A DNA stretch of 5,455 nucleotides, from assembly GCA_002067405.1 (NCBI GenBank), contig MVRP01000242.1, forward strand, positions 1 through 5,455. The letters are read 5' to 3'. The translations under genes were made by a program, and so were the position numbers. The stretch comes from Syntrophorhabdaceae bacterium PtaU1.Bin034 (GTDB lineage Bacteria > Desulfobacterota_G > Syntrophorhabdia > Syntrophorhabdales > WCHB1-27). Of the stretch, positions 1 through 5,448 are shown piece after piece. Below the pieces are notes generated by a model, which saw nothing but the letters and a program-made list of their open reading frames with translations, ran no database searches and was not told the origin of the DNA. Numbering within the stretch: the first letter of the stretch is position 1; every line of letters starts with the position of its first letter.

Positions 1-714
1 ACCGTGTTCGGCTTTGCCAAAGGCATAGGCGCAAGCGGTGGGTTCGCGGGACTGGCGGCATTCAGCGATATGCATGTGCTGATCTTTCCCGTGGCGTCGC
101 AATTGGGGCCGCAGTGGATCACGTGTCCGATGGCATTGCGGCAAACCGGCATCGCCGAATTCTCAGAACTGGGTGACCTGCCTGAGCAGCAGGTCGTTTA
201 CCGCAAAGCGGACGGGACGGCAGCTCAGCCACCATTGAATCTCGGCTGGCTTCTTCTGCCGGTCAAGACGGATTGGCAGCAACTGGGCGAGATTGCTCAA
301 AAGATCGAAGTACTGGGTATACCGGGTTACATCATCAGCCGCTTGGGGGTCGTCTCCGACAAGCTGTTTACGCACATCGTGAACAGCAACCTCGAAGTAC
401 GGACCTCGGTCGCCATCGATCCGGTCACGGGCGCAGCCGAGGAAGGGGCGCTGTTCACCTATGAGGCTATGCCTCGAGGAACAGTGCTTTTTGGGGAGTT
501 AACCTGCCGGAATCCAAAACACTTTAAGATCAATCAAGATGATGTGAAGGCGGTCGACTCACCTGAGAAAGTCAGAGATGTTGTTAATGGTGCCAATTCT
601 TATCTGGAACATCTCGGCATCGGCGGCATGGGAAGCCGGGGCATGGGACGGCTGCGCGTGCTGGCAACGAAGGAGCTTGCCGATGCGGATAAGCCAGGAA
701 AGGAGGTCTCGTAA
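1..714 (+). CDS. cmr4: Type III-B CRISPR RAMP protein Cmr4, C-terminal part (5' end outside window)
   Basis: Cmr4 is the Cas7-type backbone subunit of the Cmr (type III-B) RNA-guided effector; several copies line the crRNA and cut target RNA. The reading frame is open from base 1, and the GTG at 4 is internal rather than the real start. About 237 residues are visible against a usual length near 300, so roughly 60 N-terminal residues are missing, including the region where the catalytic aspartate of characterised Cmr4 lies. Family marks: an FGFAKG stretch at the edge, then GLAAFSD followed by LIFPV (about bases 49-93), then the WITCP signature (115-129), which corresponds to the Cmr4 WVTCP motif. 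The C-terminus carries the glycine-rich RAMP loop GIGGMGSRGMGRLRV (616-660). The TAA stop at 712-714 overlaps the ATG of cmr5 by one base, so the two are translationally coupled. Identification is firm; nuclease activity cannot be judged from this fragment. Confidence 0.93.
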   Translation, partial: TVFGFAKGIGASGGFAGLAAFSDMHVLIFPVASQLGPQWITCPMALRQTGIAEFSELGDLPEQQVVYRKADGTAAQPPLNLGWLLLPVKTDWQQLGEIAQKIEVLGIPGYIISRLGVVSDKLFTHIVNSNLEVRTSVAIDPVTGAAEEGALFTYEAMPRGTVLFGELTCRNPKHFKINQDDVKAVDSPEKVRDVVNGANSYLEHLGIGGMGSRGMGRLRVLATKELADADKPGKEVS

Positions 715-1100
715 TGGATGCTCCGACCTTCGAAAACCTGGACCTTGCTTGTGCCAAGGTGGGCAAGACCATCGCGGAGAGGCCATCAAAGGAGCTTGAG
801 AACCTCGTTACGAGCGCGCTCGCTGTTCTGGAAGAGCAAGGAATTTATGCTCTGTTTCTTTTTCTAAAAACGCGAGGCGGCAGTGGGGCCGAAAATGTCA
901 ACCAGAAGATTTATGAGTTCCTGAAAGTGACGCCGCAACAGGCTCCTTTACTTTCTGCCAATGCCGACGTCTTTACCTCGCTTCAGCAGATGGCCAAGGA
1001 CCTTGACAATCTACTGCTGGCCCGTGATCTGGTTCGGCAAGCACTCGTCTACGCCCGCTATCACGCGCGAGTGCCACAAAAAAGCGAGGTGCAAACATGA
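714..1100 (+). CDS. cmr5: Type III-B CRISPR small subunit Cmr5 (Cas11 family)
   Basis: Cmr5 is the small, all-helical subunit that forms the inner filament of the Cmr complex and helps hold target RNA against the Cmr4 backbone. The 128-residue length fits the family. The sequence reads as amphipathic helices without transmembrane segments. The C-terminal helix LARDLVRQALVYARYHAR (residues about 103-120) and the central EEQGIYALFLFLK region match the usual Cmr5 pattern, and the position directly after cmr4 is canonical. The ATG at 714 overlaps the cmr4 stop, and a strong ribosome binding site AGGAGGT lies at 701-707, 6 nt upstream, which supports this start. The gene ends in an ATGA overlap (1097-1100) with the next RAMP gene. 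Sequence conservation in Cmr5 is low, so the call rests on length, helical character, the C-terminal motif and context together. Confidence 0.9.
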   Translation: MDAPTFENLDLACAKVGKTIAERPSKELENLVTSALAVLEEQGIYALFLFLKTRGGSGAENVNQKIYEFLKVTPQQAPLLSANADVFTSLQQMAKDLDNLLLARDLVRQALVYARYHARVPQKSEVQT

Positions 1101-1975
1101 CCTGGACGGCACTTCGATGGGTCTGGAGACTGGAAGCGCCGCTTTTCGTCGGCATGCCTCCGGCAGGGGCGTTGAACCGCTGCAGACCCTATGTCCCGGC
1201 ACGTGTGCTTTGGGGAGCTGTGACCGCTGAGATATCTCGATCAAGAAACGGTGAAAGCTTTCCGGATTACGGCAAACTTGGATGGGAAGTCGCTCTCAAC
1301 TGCCGTTTCACCTACCTCTTTCCGGCCGAGAAACGGGGCGACAAGTTCCTGGCTTGGATGCCGACATTCCAAAAGATGAGAGGCGTCCAATGGTACTGCC
1401 ACGGCGGCCAGGAAAGTCTGTCGGATCGTGACTTCAGACGTCGTCTGCTGGACACCCGGGCCGGCACCGCAATTGCCCCAGAATCGGACTCAGCATCTGA
1501 AGGCACACTCCGGGAGACAGAATGTATCAATCCCTGGTGGCGTGATTCCAACTGTCAGGGAGAAACCAATGCCATGTTGCTTTTAGGGTACGTCTTCTTG
1601 AGAAACAACGGCTTTCGCAGGCAGTTGGACAATATCGATACCCTCTTTGTCGGAGGCGACACCAGATACGGTCTTGGGAAAATATGCCGTGTGGGGTGGC
1701 ACGAGGTATCCGGTGACTTGTCCGTCTTCGGGAAACGAGTTCACCTGGATAGAGAGCATCCCGAAATACAGAGCGACATCGTTTGGGGACATGCCTTGGA
1801 AGGTGGCCAAGCTGAAATCCATGGAATGCAGGGAGCGAAAGAGCTTCTTGGCGGTTGGGACGAAGGTAGCCCGTGGAGAGGAGCACTTACGTGGGCTCCC
1901 GGCTCATTTCTGGAACGTACAATGGCCTGGTCGATAGATAACTATGGATACTGGATGCATCAGGACAAAGGATAG
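1097..1975 (+). CDS. RAMP (Cas7-superfamily) protein in the Cmr6 position
   Basis: This 292-residue protein lies where Cmr6, the 3'-end cap of the Cmr crRNP backbone, is usually encoded. RAMP features are visible: an N-terminal beta strand followed by PLFVG and PYVPARVLWGAV (residues about 15-42), the counterpart of the family's PYIPGSSLKGALR segment, and a glycine-rich loop LFVGGDTRYGLGKI (residues about 183-196, near base 1645-1685), the counterpart of the G-rich RNA-binding loop. A middle segment DTRAGTAIAPESDSASEGTL (residues 117-136) resembles the 'R-A-I-D ... G-L' patch of other Cas7-like proteins. The usual Cmr6 wording of these motifs is not exact, and the 90 residues after the G-loop are unfamiliar to me, so it may be a divergent Cmr6, a Cmr1-like protein or a distinct RAMP family. 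The start ATG overlaps the cmr5 stop by 4 nt with GAGGTG at 1086-1091 as ribosome binding site. It is surely part of the same operon. Confidence 0.8.
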   Translation: MTWTALRWVWRLEAPLFVGMPPAGALNRCRPYVPARVLWGAVTAEISRSRNGESFPDYGKLGWEVALNCRFTYLFPAEKRGDKFLAWMPTFQKMRGVQWYCHGGQESLSDRDFRRRLLDTRAGTAIAPESDSASEGTLRETECINPWWRDSNCQGETNAMLLLGYVFLRNNGFRRQLDNIDTLFVGGDTRYGLGKICRVGWHEVSGDLSVFGKRVHLDREHPEIQSDIVWGHALEGGQAEIHGMQGAKELLGGWDEGSPWRGALTWAPGSFLERTMAWSIDNYGYWMHQDKG

Positions 1976-1987
1976 GCGAAAAAGGAA

Positions 1988-3037
1988 ATGACCAAGTATT
2001 TCAAGCCTATTTTCACGATCACCAACCGGATCACCGCTGGGCTGACCCGCATTGAGCGGGCCCGGGGGTTCCTGGAAGCCGCCACTTTGTCCGAGGCCTG
2101 GGTGAGGGAGATGGGACGCCGTGCGCTGATCCTTGAAGCCCATCACACCACGCACATTGAGGGAACGCGTCTGACCTTGGACCAGGCCGAGCAGCTCCTG
2201 GAAGGTAAGCCGGTCCCCGAGGCCGACCCCGATGATGTGCGGGAACTGCTGAACTACATGAAAGCCTTTGAATTCGTTTCCGAGTATCTCGAAGACGGCG
2301 GTCCGATCACCGAGGGTCTGGTTCGGGAAATCCACAAACGGCTCGTCGATGGCGTGCGGGGCGGAGCCGCTGCTCCCGGCGAATACCGGAAAATCCAGAA
2401 CTACGTGGTCAACTCCGTGACCGGCGAGACGGTCTACACACCGCCTCCGGCGCACGATGTGCCGATCATGATGGCGGAGCTGGTTGACTGGCTGAACCAG
2501 GAGAAGGAGGTTCACCCGGTTTTGGTGAGCGGCATCTCTCAGTTCCAGTTCGTGCATATCCACCCGTTCCTGGATGGCAACGGCCGCACATCCCGGCTGC
2601 TCTCGACCTTGTGCCTCTACCGAGCCGGATACGACTTCAAGCGGTTGTTTACGATCAGTGAATACTACGACCGAGACCGGCCGGCATTCTATCGGGCTAT
2701 CCAGAGCGTCCGCGAGAACGGCATGGATATGACCGGCTGGCTCGAATATTTCGTCGAGGGGCTGACAGCCCAGCTCGCCGAGGTCAGGGAGCGCGGAGAG
2801 CAGGCCATCCGACGGGACGTGCTGGTCAAAGAGCACCGGCTTTCGGACCGCCAAGCCAAAGCCCTCGCCCACATCTTGGAGCACGGCAGTCTGACCATTC
2901 AGGATTTCGAGCACTACTTTCCCGATGTCAACCGCCGCTCTCTGCAGCGCGACCTGAAGGCCATGGTGGATATGGGACTGTTGGTTTCGGAGGGATCGAC
3001 CAATAAGCTCGTTTACCGAATGAAGGGGACGGGTTGA
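1988..3037 (+). CDS. Fic-domain protein (putative AMP-transferase), class II, with C-terminal winged helix
   Basis: Fic enzymes mostly transfer AMP from ATP to a hydroxyl of a target protein. This 349-residue protein has an intact catalytic motif [12 protein letters not shown] (residues 192-203, catalytic His192) preceded by FQFVHI, and the upstream GEYR element (131-134). An N-terminal inhibitory helix motif T-x-x-x-E-G (Thr54, Glu58, Gly59, in HHTTHIEG) marks a class II, self-inhibited Fic in which the glutamate blocks ATP binding until released. Residues about 285-345 form a winged-helix-like domain ([21 protein letters not shown]). No membrane segment, CARF domain or secretion signal is seen. 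The ATG follows the RAMP stop by 12 nt, with a close AAGGAA at 1982-1987, so it is very likely co-transcribed with the Cmr genes. By eye it is more GC-rich than its neighbours, a possible sign of separate acquisition. The target protein is unknown; a toxin-like, antiphage or housekeeping role are all possible. Confidence 0.9.
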   Translation: MTKYFKPIFTITNRITAGLTRIERARGFLEAATLSEAWVREMGRRALILEAHHTTHIEGTRLTLDQAEQLLEGKPVPEADPDDVRELLNYMKAFEFVSEYLEDGGPITEGLVREIHKRLVDGVRGGAAAPGEYRKIQNYVVNSVTGETVYTPPPAHDVPIMMAELVDWLNQEKEVHPVLVSGISQFQFVHIHPFLDGNGRTSRLLSTLCLYRAGYDFKRLFTISEYYDRDRPAFYRAIQSVRENGMDMTGWLEYFVEGLTAQLAEVRERGEQAIRRDVLVKEHRLSDRQAKALAHILEHGSLTIQDFEHYFPDVNRRSLQRDLKAMVDMGLLVSEGSTNKLVYRMKGTG

Positions 3038-3038
3038 A

Positions 3039-3093
3039 CTTGCGACAATCTTGCGACACAACTTGCGACAAGCTCACGACTCGACTTGCGACA
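3039..3093 (+). repeat. Phased short direct repeat, CTTGCGACA, about five units
   Basis: Exact copies of CTTGCGACA begin at 3039, 3050, 3062 and 3085, and a decayed unit (CTCACGACT) begins at 3073. The spacing is 11, 12, 11 and 12 bp, close to one DNA turn, so all units face the same side of the helix. The array starts two bases after the fic stop codon. It may be a protein-binding array, a simple-sequence expansion, or the remains of a repetitive C-terminal coding tail: the fic frame continues open after the stop to 3130 and reads TCDNLATQLATS at its start. Confidence 0.75.
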
Positions 3094-3253
3094 TTCGCTT
3101 CGTGTAGCAGGATTGGGAAATCGACATTGACGCCGCTTCCGGTCCGCCGGGAACGGCCTGATCTTTGATAACCCATTGATATTGAAGGTTTTCGGTTAAC
3201 GGCGGGAGAAAGAGAACGGTTATGAAAAGGGTTGCAAACGGGGAGCCAGATAA
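3094..3253. other. Intergenic stretch without recognisable gene
   Basis: Apart from the listed repeat, palindrome and promoter elements, the gap between fic and the phosphoesterase gene (3038-3492) shows no convincing coding sequence. Open frames here lack ribosome binding sites and family resemblance. No CRISPR repeats, tRNA-like fold or insertion-sequence end was recognised. The stretch from 3282 to 3395 is similarly blank. Confidence 0.6.
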
Positions 3254-3281
3254 AAAGGGCGCTTCATATGAAGCGCCCTTT
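3254..3281 (+). terminator. Perfect 28-bp palindrome, probable factor-independent terminator
   Basis: The arms AAAGGGCGCTTC (3254-3265) and GAAGCGCCCTTT (3270-3281) are exactly complementary around a 4-nt ATAT loop, giving a 12-bp GC-rich stem. On the + strand only three T residues follow the GC core (3279-3281) before GCATATT. On the - strand the core is followed by five T residues (complement of 3252-3256), so the hairpin could terminate in both directions and looks better for the minus strand. Position, 217 nt after the fic stop and before the next promoter, fits the end of the Cmr-fic transcript. A dyad operator is an alternative reading. Confidence 0.7.
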
Positions 3282-3395
3282 GCATATTCGGACAGAGCTT
3301 GAGCCTGCAATTTTGCACATATCCCCTTGAATTTTATACTATCTCTCTTTTTCTCGTATCGGATAAGCATGTGGGGCCTGAAAGATGCGGGAAAG

Positions 3396-3430
3396 TCTTG
3401 ACAGAGCGTTATAACTGATGATAAATAACG
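3396..3430 (+). promoter_or_regulatory. Promoter with ModE-like operator upstream of the phosphoesterase gene
   Basis: A perfect TTGACA box lies at 3398-3403. The inverted repeat CGTTAT (3407-3412) - 12 nt - ATAACG (3425-3430) sits directly downstream and covers the positions where a -10 box would be (ATAAAT 3421-3426 at 17-bp spacing, or TAAATA 3422-3427 at 18). A protein bound here would overlap the promoter, suggesting repression. The arms and 12-nt gap resemble ModE boxes as I remember them from E. coli. The same 35-bp element, 29 of 35 positions identical, recurs at 5147-5181. Neither -10 candidate is strong. Confidence 0.7.
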
Positions 3431-3443
3431 ATTATCGTTTTTT
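3427..3443 (+). promoter_or_regulatory. Short dyad AACGAT-T-ATCGTT followed by a T run
   Basis: Arms at 3427-3432 and 3434-3439 are perfectly inverted, and T residues continue to 3443. The dyad shares its left arm with the right arm of the ModE-like site, so it may extend the operator just downstream of the start of transcription. It is too short and AT-rich for a convincing terminator. Confidence 0.35.
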
Positions 3444-3492
3444 GCTCAATATATTTCAGCCCTGGTGAACTTATGAAAGAAGAGGAGAGATT

Positions 3493-4554
3493 GTGGGTAT
3501 CAGTACAAAAGCAGCCATGGCTTTTGGTTTGGTTGGTATAGCAGCCGTGCTTCTTGGCGGGTGTGTGCACCATATTGGCACGGCCCAAGATTCAGTACAA
3601 TGGAAATTTGCATTTGTAAGCGATACCCAGGGAGATAACCGGGAGCAGGTTGGGAAATCCTGTATCGGCGATGCTATTGTACGGACAATTGCCGAGGATA
3701 TTGCAAGGGAGAATCCCGACTTCGTACTGGTCGGTGGCGACCTGGTCAATGGATGGTTCCGAAACGGCCATACAGATTATGCTACGCAGTTTGCCAACTG
3801 GAAGGCTGCCATGGAACCTGTCTATAGGGCGGGTATACGGGTGTTCCCTGTGAGGGGCAATCATGAGGACGGACCGGAGCGATTGGCTTTACCGCCCCTT
3901 CCGACGTACCATGAACCTCCCTCCGACGCGCCGATGTTGCTGAAGCGGGCTTTTTGTAATGCCTTTTCCGAGCCATATAGTCCTCGAAACGGACCCGAGG
4001 GAGAAGAAGGTATTACGTACAGCTTCAGCCACCGGAATGCCCTTATTATAGGCTTGGATGAGTACGGTGCTCACCAGCATAGAGTCGATCAAAACTGGCT
4101 TGATCGGGAACTGGCTCAAAAGAATGCGCCTCACGTATTTGTGTACGGCCATGAGCCTGCATTCGAGACGAGGAACAGGGACAATCTCGCCTTTTTCGCT
4201 AATGATCGTGACACATTTTGGGACAGTATCGGCAAGGCAGGCGGAAGAGTCTATTTCTGTGGACACGATCATTTCTATAATCGTGCTGTGATTCCCGATT
4301 CCATGGGTAACCCGATCCGACAGATCATTGCAAGTACCGGAGGGGGGCGCCTGGTGCCATGGTCAGGTGAATATCCGGAAGGCACACGGGTCAAAGGAGA
4401 ATATAGTGACTCCGACCACTACGGATACCTCCTGGTCACCGTGGAAGGATTGAAGGTAACGGTTGCATGGAAGGGTTTTTCGAAGGAAGATGTCCCAGTG
4501 GCCTGGCGTGTCCTCGATTCTTTTTCGTACATGTCTCCTGAAGCGCAGAACTGA
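3493..4554 (+). CDS. Calcineurin-like metallophosphoesterase, predicted lipoprotein
   Basis: This 353-residue protein is a binuclear-metal phosphoesterase by motif. Metal ligands are visible in order: SDTQ (Asp44; Gln46 where many members have His), VGGD (Asp83), GNHED (Asn123, His124), YGHEP (His220) and CGHDH (His258, His260). The N-terminus is a lipoprotein signal peptide: Lys6, a hydrophobic run from about 7 to 20, then lipobox LGGC with Cys24 as the acylated residue, so the enzyme should act outside the cytoplasmic membrane. The GTG start at 3493 is supported by AGAGGAGA at 3481-3488 and by the complete signal peptide. It has its own promoter/operator at 3396-3430, leaving an untranslated leader of about 60 nt, and converges on the regulator gene with a 38-nt gap. 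Substrate is unknown; phosphomonoesters, phosphodiesters or nucleotides are all possible. Family call is firm, function open. Confidence 0.9.
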   Translation: MGISTKAAMAFGLVGIAAVLLGGCVHHIGTAQDSVQWKFAFVSDTQGDNREQVGKSCIGDAIVRTIAEDIARENPDFVLVGGDLVNGWFRNGHTDYATQFANWKAAMEPVYRAGIRVFPVRGNHEDGPERLALPPLPTYHEPPSDAPMLLKRAFCNAFSEPYSPRNGPEGEEGITYSFSHRNALIIGLDEYGAHQHRVDQNWLDRELAQKNAPHVFVYGHEPAFETRNRDNLAFFANDRDTFWDSIGKAGGRVYFCGHDHFYNRAVIPDSMGNPIRQIIASTGGGRLVPWSGEYPEGTRVKGEYSDSDHYGYLLVTVEGLKVTVAWKGFSKEDVPVAWRVLDSFSYMSPEAQN

Positions 4555-4592
4555 CATGGAACCAGTGAATAGTGGCTACACAACTGTGAACT

Positions 4593-4991
4593 TTAACCCA
4601 TCATCAGGTTTTTCCTGCCCCGTTTGTGCGGCGTTATCGTATAGAATTGGACCTGAATTGACGTACCGAAACATTTTCTATACGCATTAGTAATGATGTC
4701 CTCCGTGTCCGCGCGGAGCGTTTCGTAGACCCGCATAAGCTTGGTTGCTTCAGCGGTTACCTCTGAGCCGCCTCCTGAAGCACCCCCTATCTTCCGGTGG
4801 ATGAGGGAGAATCCAAGATTCCGCTCGCAGCTCGCAATGATACGGCGTGCCTTGCTATACGCCATGCCCAGGGCAGCGGCAGCCTCCCAGAGAGAGCCCG
4901 TCAATTCAACTCCCCTCAAGAGCCGGTATGGACCTTCCCCAAATGCTCTGCCGTCACCACCTTCGAGCCATATTTTGTACACAAGTCTCAT
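4593..4991 (-). CDS. ModE-type winged helix-turn-helix regulator, single domain
   Basis: The 132-residue protein matches the N-terminal DNA-binding domain of ModE, the molybdate-responsive regulator. The helix-turn-helix is TGSLWEAAAALGMAYSKARRII (residues 31-52 region, with the typical G-S-L-x-x-A-A-x-x-L-G-M-x-Y pattern), followed by the wing IGGASGGGSEVT (68-79, the GGxxGGG signature) and a helix ending near residue 108. ModE of E. coli has about 260 residues with two MOP molybdate-binding domains. Here only about 24 basic residues follow the DNA-binding domain, so direct oxyanion sensing is not explained by the sequence. ATG at 4991 (reverse) has AGGAT at about 8 nt upstream. A promoter lies at 5035-5063 on the same strand. 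The gene faces the phosphoesterase gene tail to tail and is divergent from the downstream operon; both of those have ModE-like operators. No clear terminator is seen in 4555-4592. Confidence 0.88.
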   Translation of the reverse strand: MRLVYKIWLEGGDGRAFGEGPYRLLRGVELTGSLWEAAAALGMAYSKARRIIASCERNLGFSLIHRKIGGASGGGSEVTAEATKLMRVYETLRADTEDIITNAYRKCFGTSIQVQFYTITPHKRGRKNLMMG

Positions 4992-5034
4992 TCAAGCCAT
5001 CCTGATCCCGAACCGAGGTAGTTCAATATCGTGT

Positions 5035-5063
5035 ATCGTAATCACCCAGCGTTACGTTGTCAA
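5035..5063 (-). promoter_or_regulatory. Promoter of the ModE-like regulator
   Basis: Read on the minus strand, a perfect -35 TTGACA (5063-5058) is followed after exactly 17 bp by TACGAT (5040-5035), four of six matches to the -10 consensus, about 45 nt before the start codon. An inverted CGTAA/TTACG pair with a 10-nt gap (5037-5041 and 5052-5056) lies across the spacer and -10 box. It differs from the CGTTA-type arms elsewhere, so autoregulation is possible but weakly supported. Confidence 0.65.
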
Positions 5064-5077
5064 CGGCATAATGCCGT
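5063..5077. promoter_or_regulatory. 15-bp perfect dyad ACGGCAT-A-ATGCCGT
   Basis: Seven-base arms at 5063-5069 and 5071-5077 flank a single A. The dyad touches the -35 box of the regulator promoter and lies upstream of the divergent operon promoter. With no coding sequence or T run beside it, an operator for an unidentified protein fits better than a terminator. A smaller overlapping dyad CGTTG-T-CAACG occupies 5055-5065. Confidence 0.5.
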
Positions 5078-5137
5078 AAATATTGTGAAAAAAAATACAA
5101 TATACTTTGGCAGTCCGCAAATATTGTGAAAAAGAAT
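5074..5137 (+). repeat. Two 23-bp direct repeats 41 bp apart, upstream of the operon promoter
   Basis: Copies at 5074-5096 and 5115-5137 share CCG-N-AAATATTGTGAAAAA-N-AAT, 21 of 23 bases identical. The 41-bp offset is close to four helical turns. Each contains TTGTGA, the half-site type of CRP/FNR-family regulators. The first copy also sits in a perfect inverted repeat ATATTGT (5080-5086) - 10 nt - ACAATAT (5097-5103). They end 11 bp before the TTGACA at 5149, so activator binding sites are plausible. The bound protein is unknown. Confidence 0.6.
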
Positions 5138-5146
5138 CCAAAAAAA

Positions 5147-5181
5147 TCTTGACAGACCGTTAGAAATAATGAGATATAACG
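5147..5181 (+). promoter_or_regulatory. Promoter/operator element, second copy of the 3396-3430 element
   Basis: TTGACA at 5149-5154 is followed by CGTTAG (5158-5163) - 12 nt - ATAACG (5176-5181). Offset between the TTGACA box and the left arm is nine bases, identical to the copy upstream of the phosphoesterase gene, and 29 of the 35 aligned bases match. The -10 region (GATATA at 5173-5178, 18-bp spacing) is poor, so TTGACA may partly belong to the protein-binding site. It faces the gene starting at 5449. Confidence 0.68.
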
Positions 5182-5183
5182 TA

Positions 5184-5207
5184 CGTTAGATATAATCAAG
5201 GCTAACG
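5184..5207 (+). promoter_or_regulatory. Tandem second ModE-like operator
   Basis: CGTTAG (5184-5189) - 12 nt - CTAACG (5202-5207) is a perfect inverted repeat with the same 12-nt gap as the two other sites. It begins two bases after the first operator ends, 26 bp on from it, and the junction of the two forms the perfect dyad TAACGTACGTTA (5177-5188). It would cover the start of transcription. Confidence 0.62.
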
Positions 5208-5448
5208 TTTTTAAAAATAGCATAAAAACCAGAAAGCTATATGCTGTTACCTTGATGCACTGACCTGACAAAAAAACCGGTAAAGGAAGAGGATTTCTGC
5301 TCAACTTTTTCCTTTTTAGAAGGCAAAACAGAGGTTTGTTTTTCTTCGTTGCCGTGACTTTTCCGGCGAGAACCGTTGAAGCACGAACGAGGTCGCTGCC
5401 AAGGATAGGCAGCGTAAAGATAGAAAATCTGAGAGGAGGGACAGGAAC
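5208..5448 (+). promoter_or_regulatory. Long structured untranslated leader, unidentified
   Basis: About 240 nt lie between the tandem operators and the next start codon, with no sizeable open frame. Several short pairings are visible: 5282-5288 with 5309-5315; GGCAA 5322-5326 with TTGCC 5349-5353, which competes with GCCG 5351-5354 pairing CGGC 5364-5367; and a clean stem-loop CGCTGCC (5394-5400), loop AAGGATA, GGCAGCG (5408-5414), 20 nt before the ribosome binding site. I could not match it to a riboswitch class; the order of motifs does not fit TPP, Moco, SAH or c-di-GMP-I as I know them. Confidence 0.4.

Noticed and set aside
1904..3061. 385-codon open frame on the minus strand opposite fic
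   Set aside because: It mirrors the well-supported Fic gene, has no recognisable motifs and arises from the GC-rich third positions of that gene.
3039..3093. CRISPR array or array remnant
   Set aside because: Units are 9 bp at 11-12 bp spacing, far too short for repeat-spacer units; it is a simple phased repeat. No array was seen anywhere in the window.
3222..3302. 26-codon + strand frame spanning the palindrome
   Set aside because: Its codons are largely the palindrome itself and there is no good ribosome binding site; more likely non-coding.
3074..3370. 98-codon open frame on the minus strand in the intergenic gap
   Set aside because: No ribosome binding site, no family resemblance, and it runs through the terminator-like palindrome and the short repeats.
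4741..5079. 112-codon + strand frame opposite the ModE-like gene
   Set aside because: It is the complement of a gene with clear ModE helix-turn-helix and wing motifs and has no motifs of its own.
5023..5304. 93-codon minus-strand frame rich in Phe and Leu, looking like a membrane protein
   Set aside because: It lies across the divergent promoters, operators and direct repeats; the hydrophobicity comes from reading A/T-rich regulatory DNA.
5341..5448. Molybdenum-cofactor (Moco) or TPP riboswitch
   Set aside because: A CTGAGA-like string and a GC stem are present, but the conserved order and partner motifs of those classes are absent as far as I can judge by eye.
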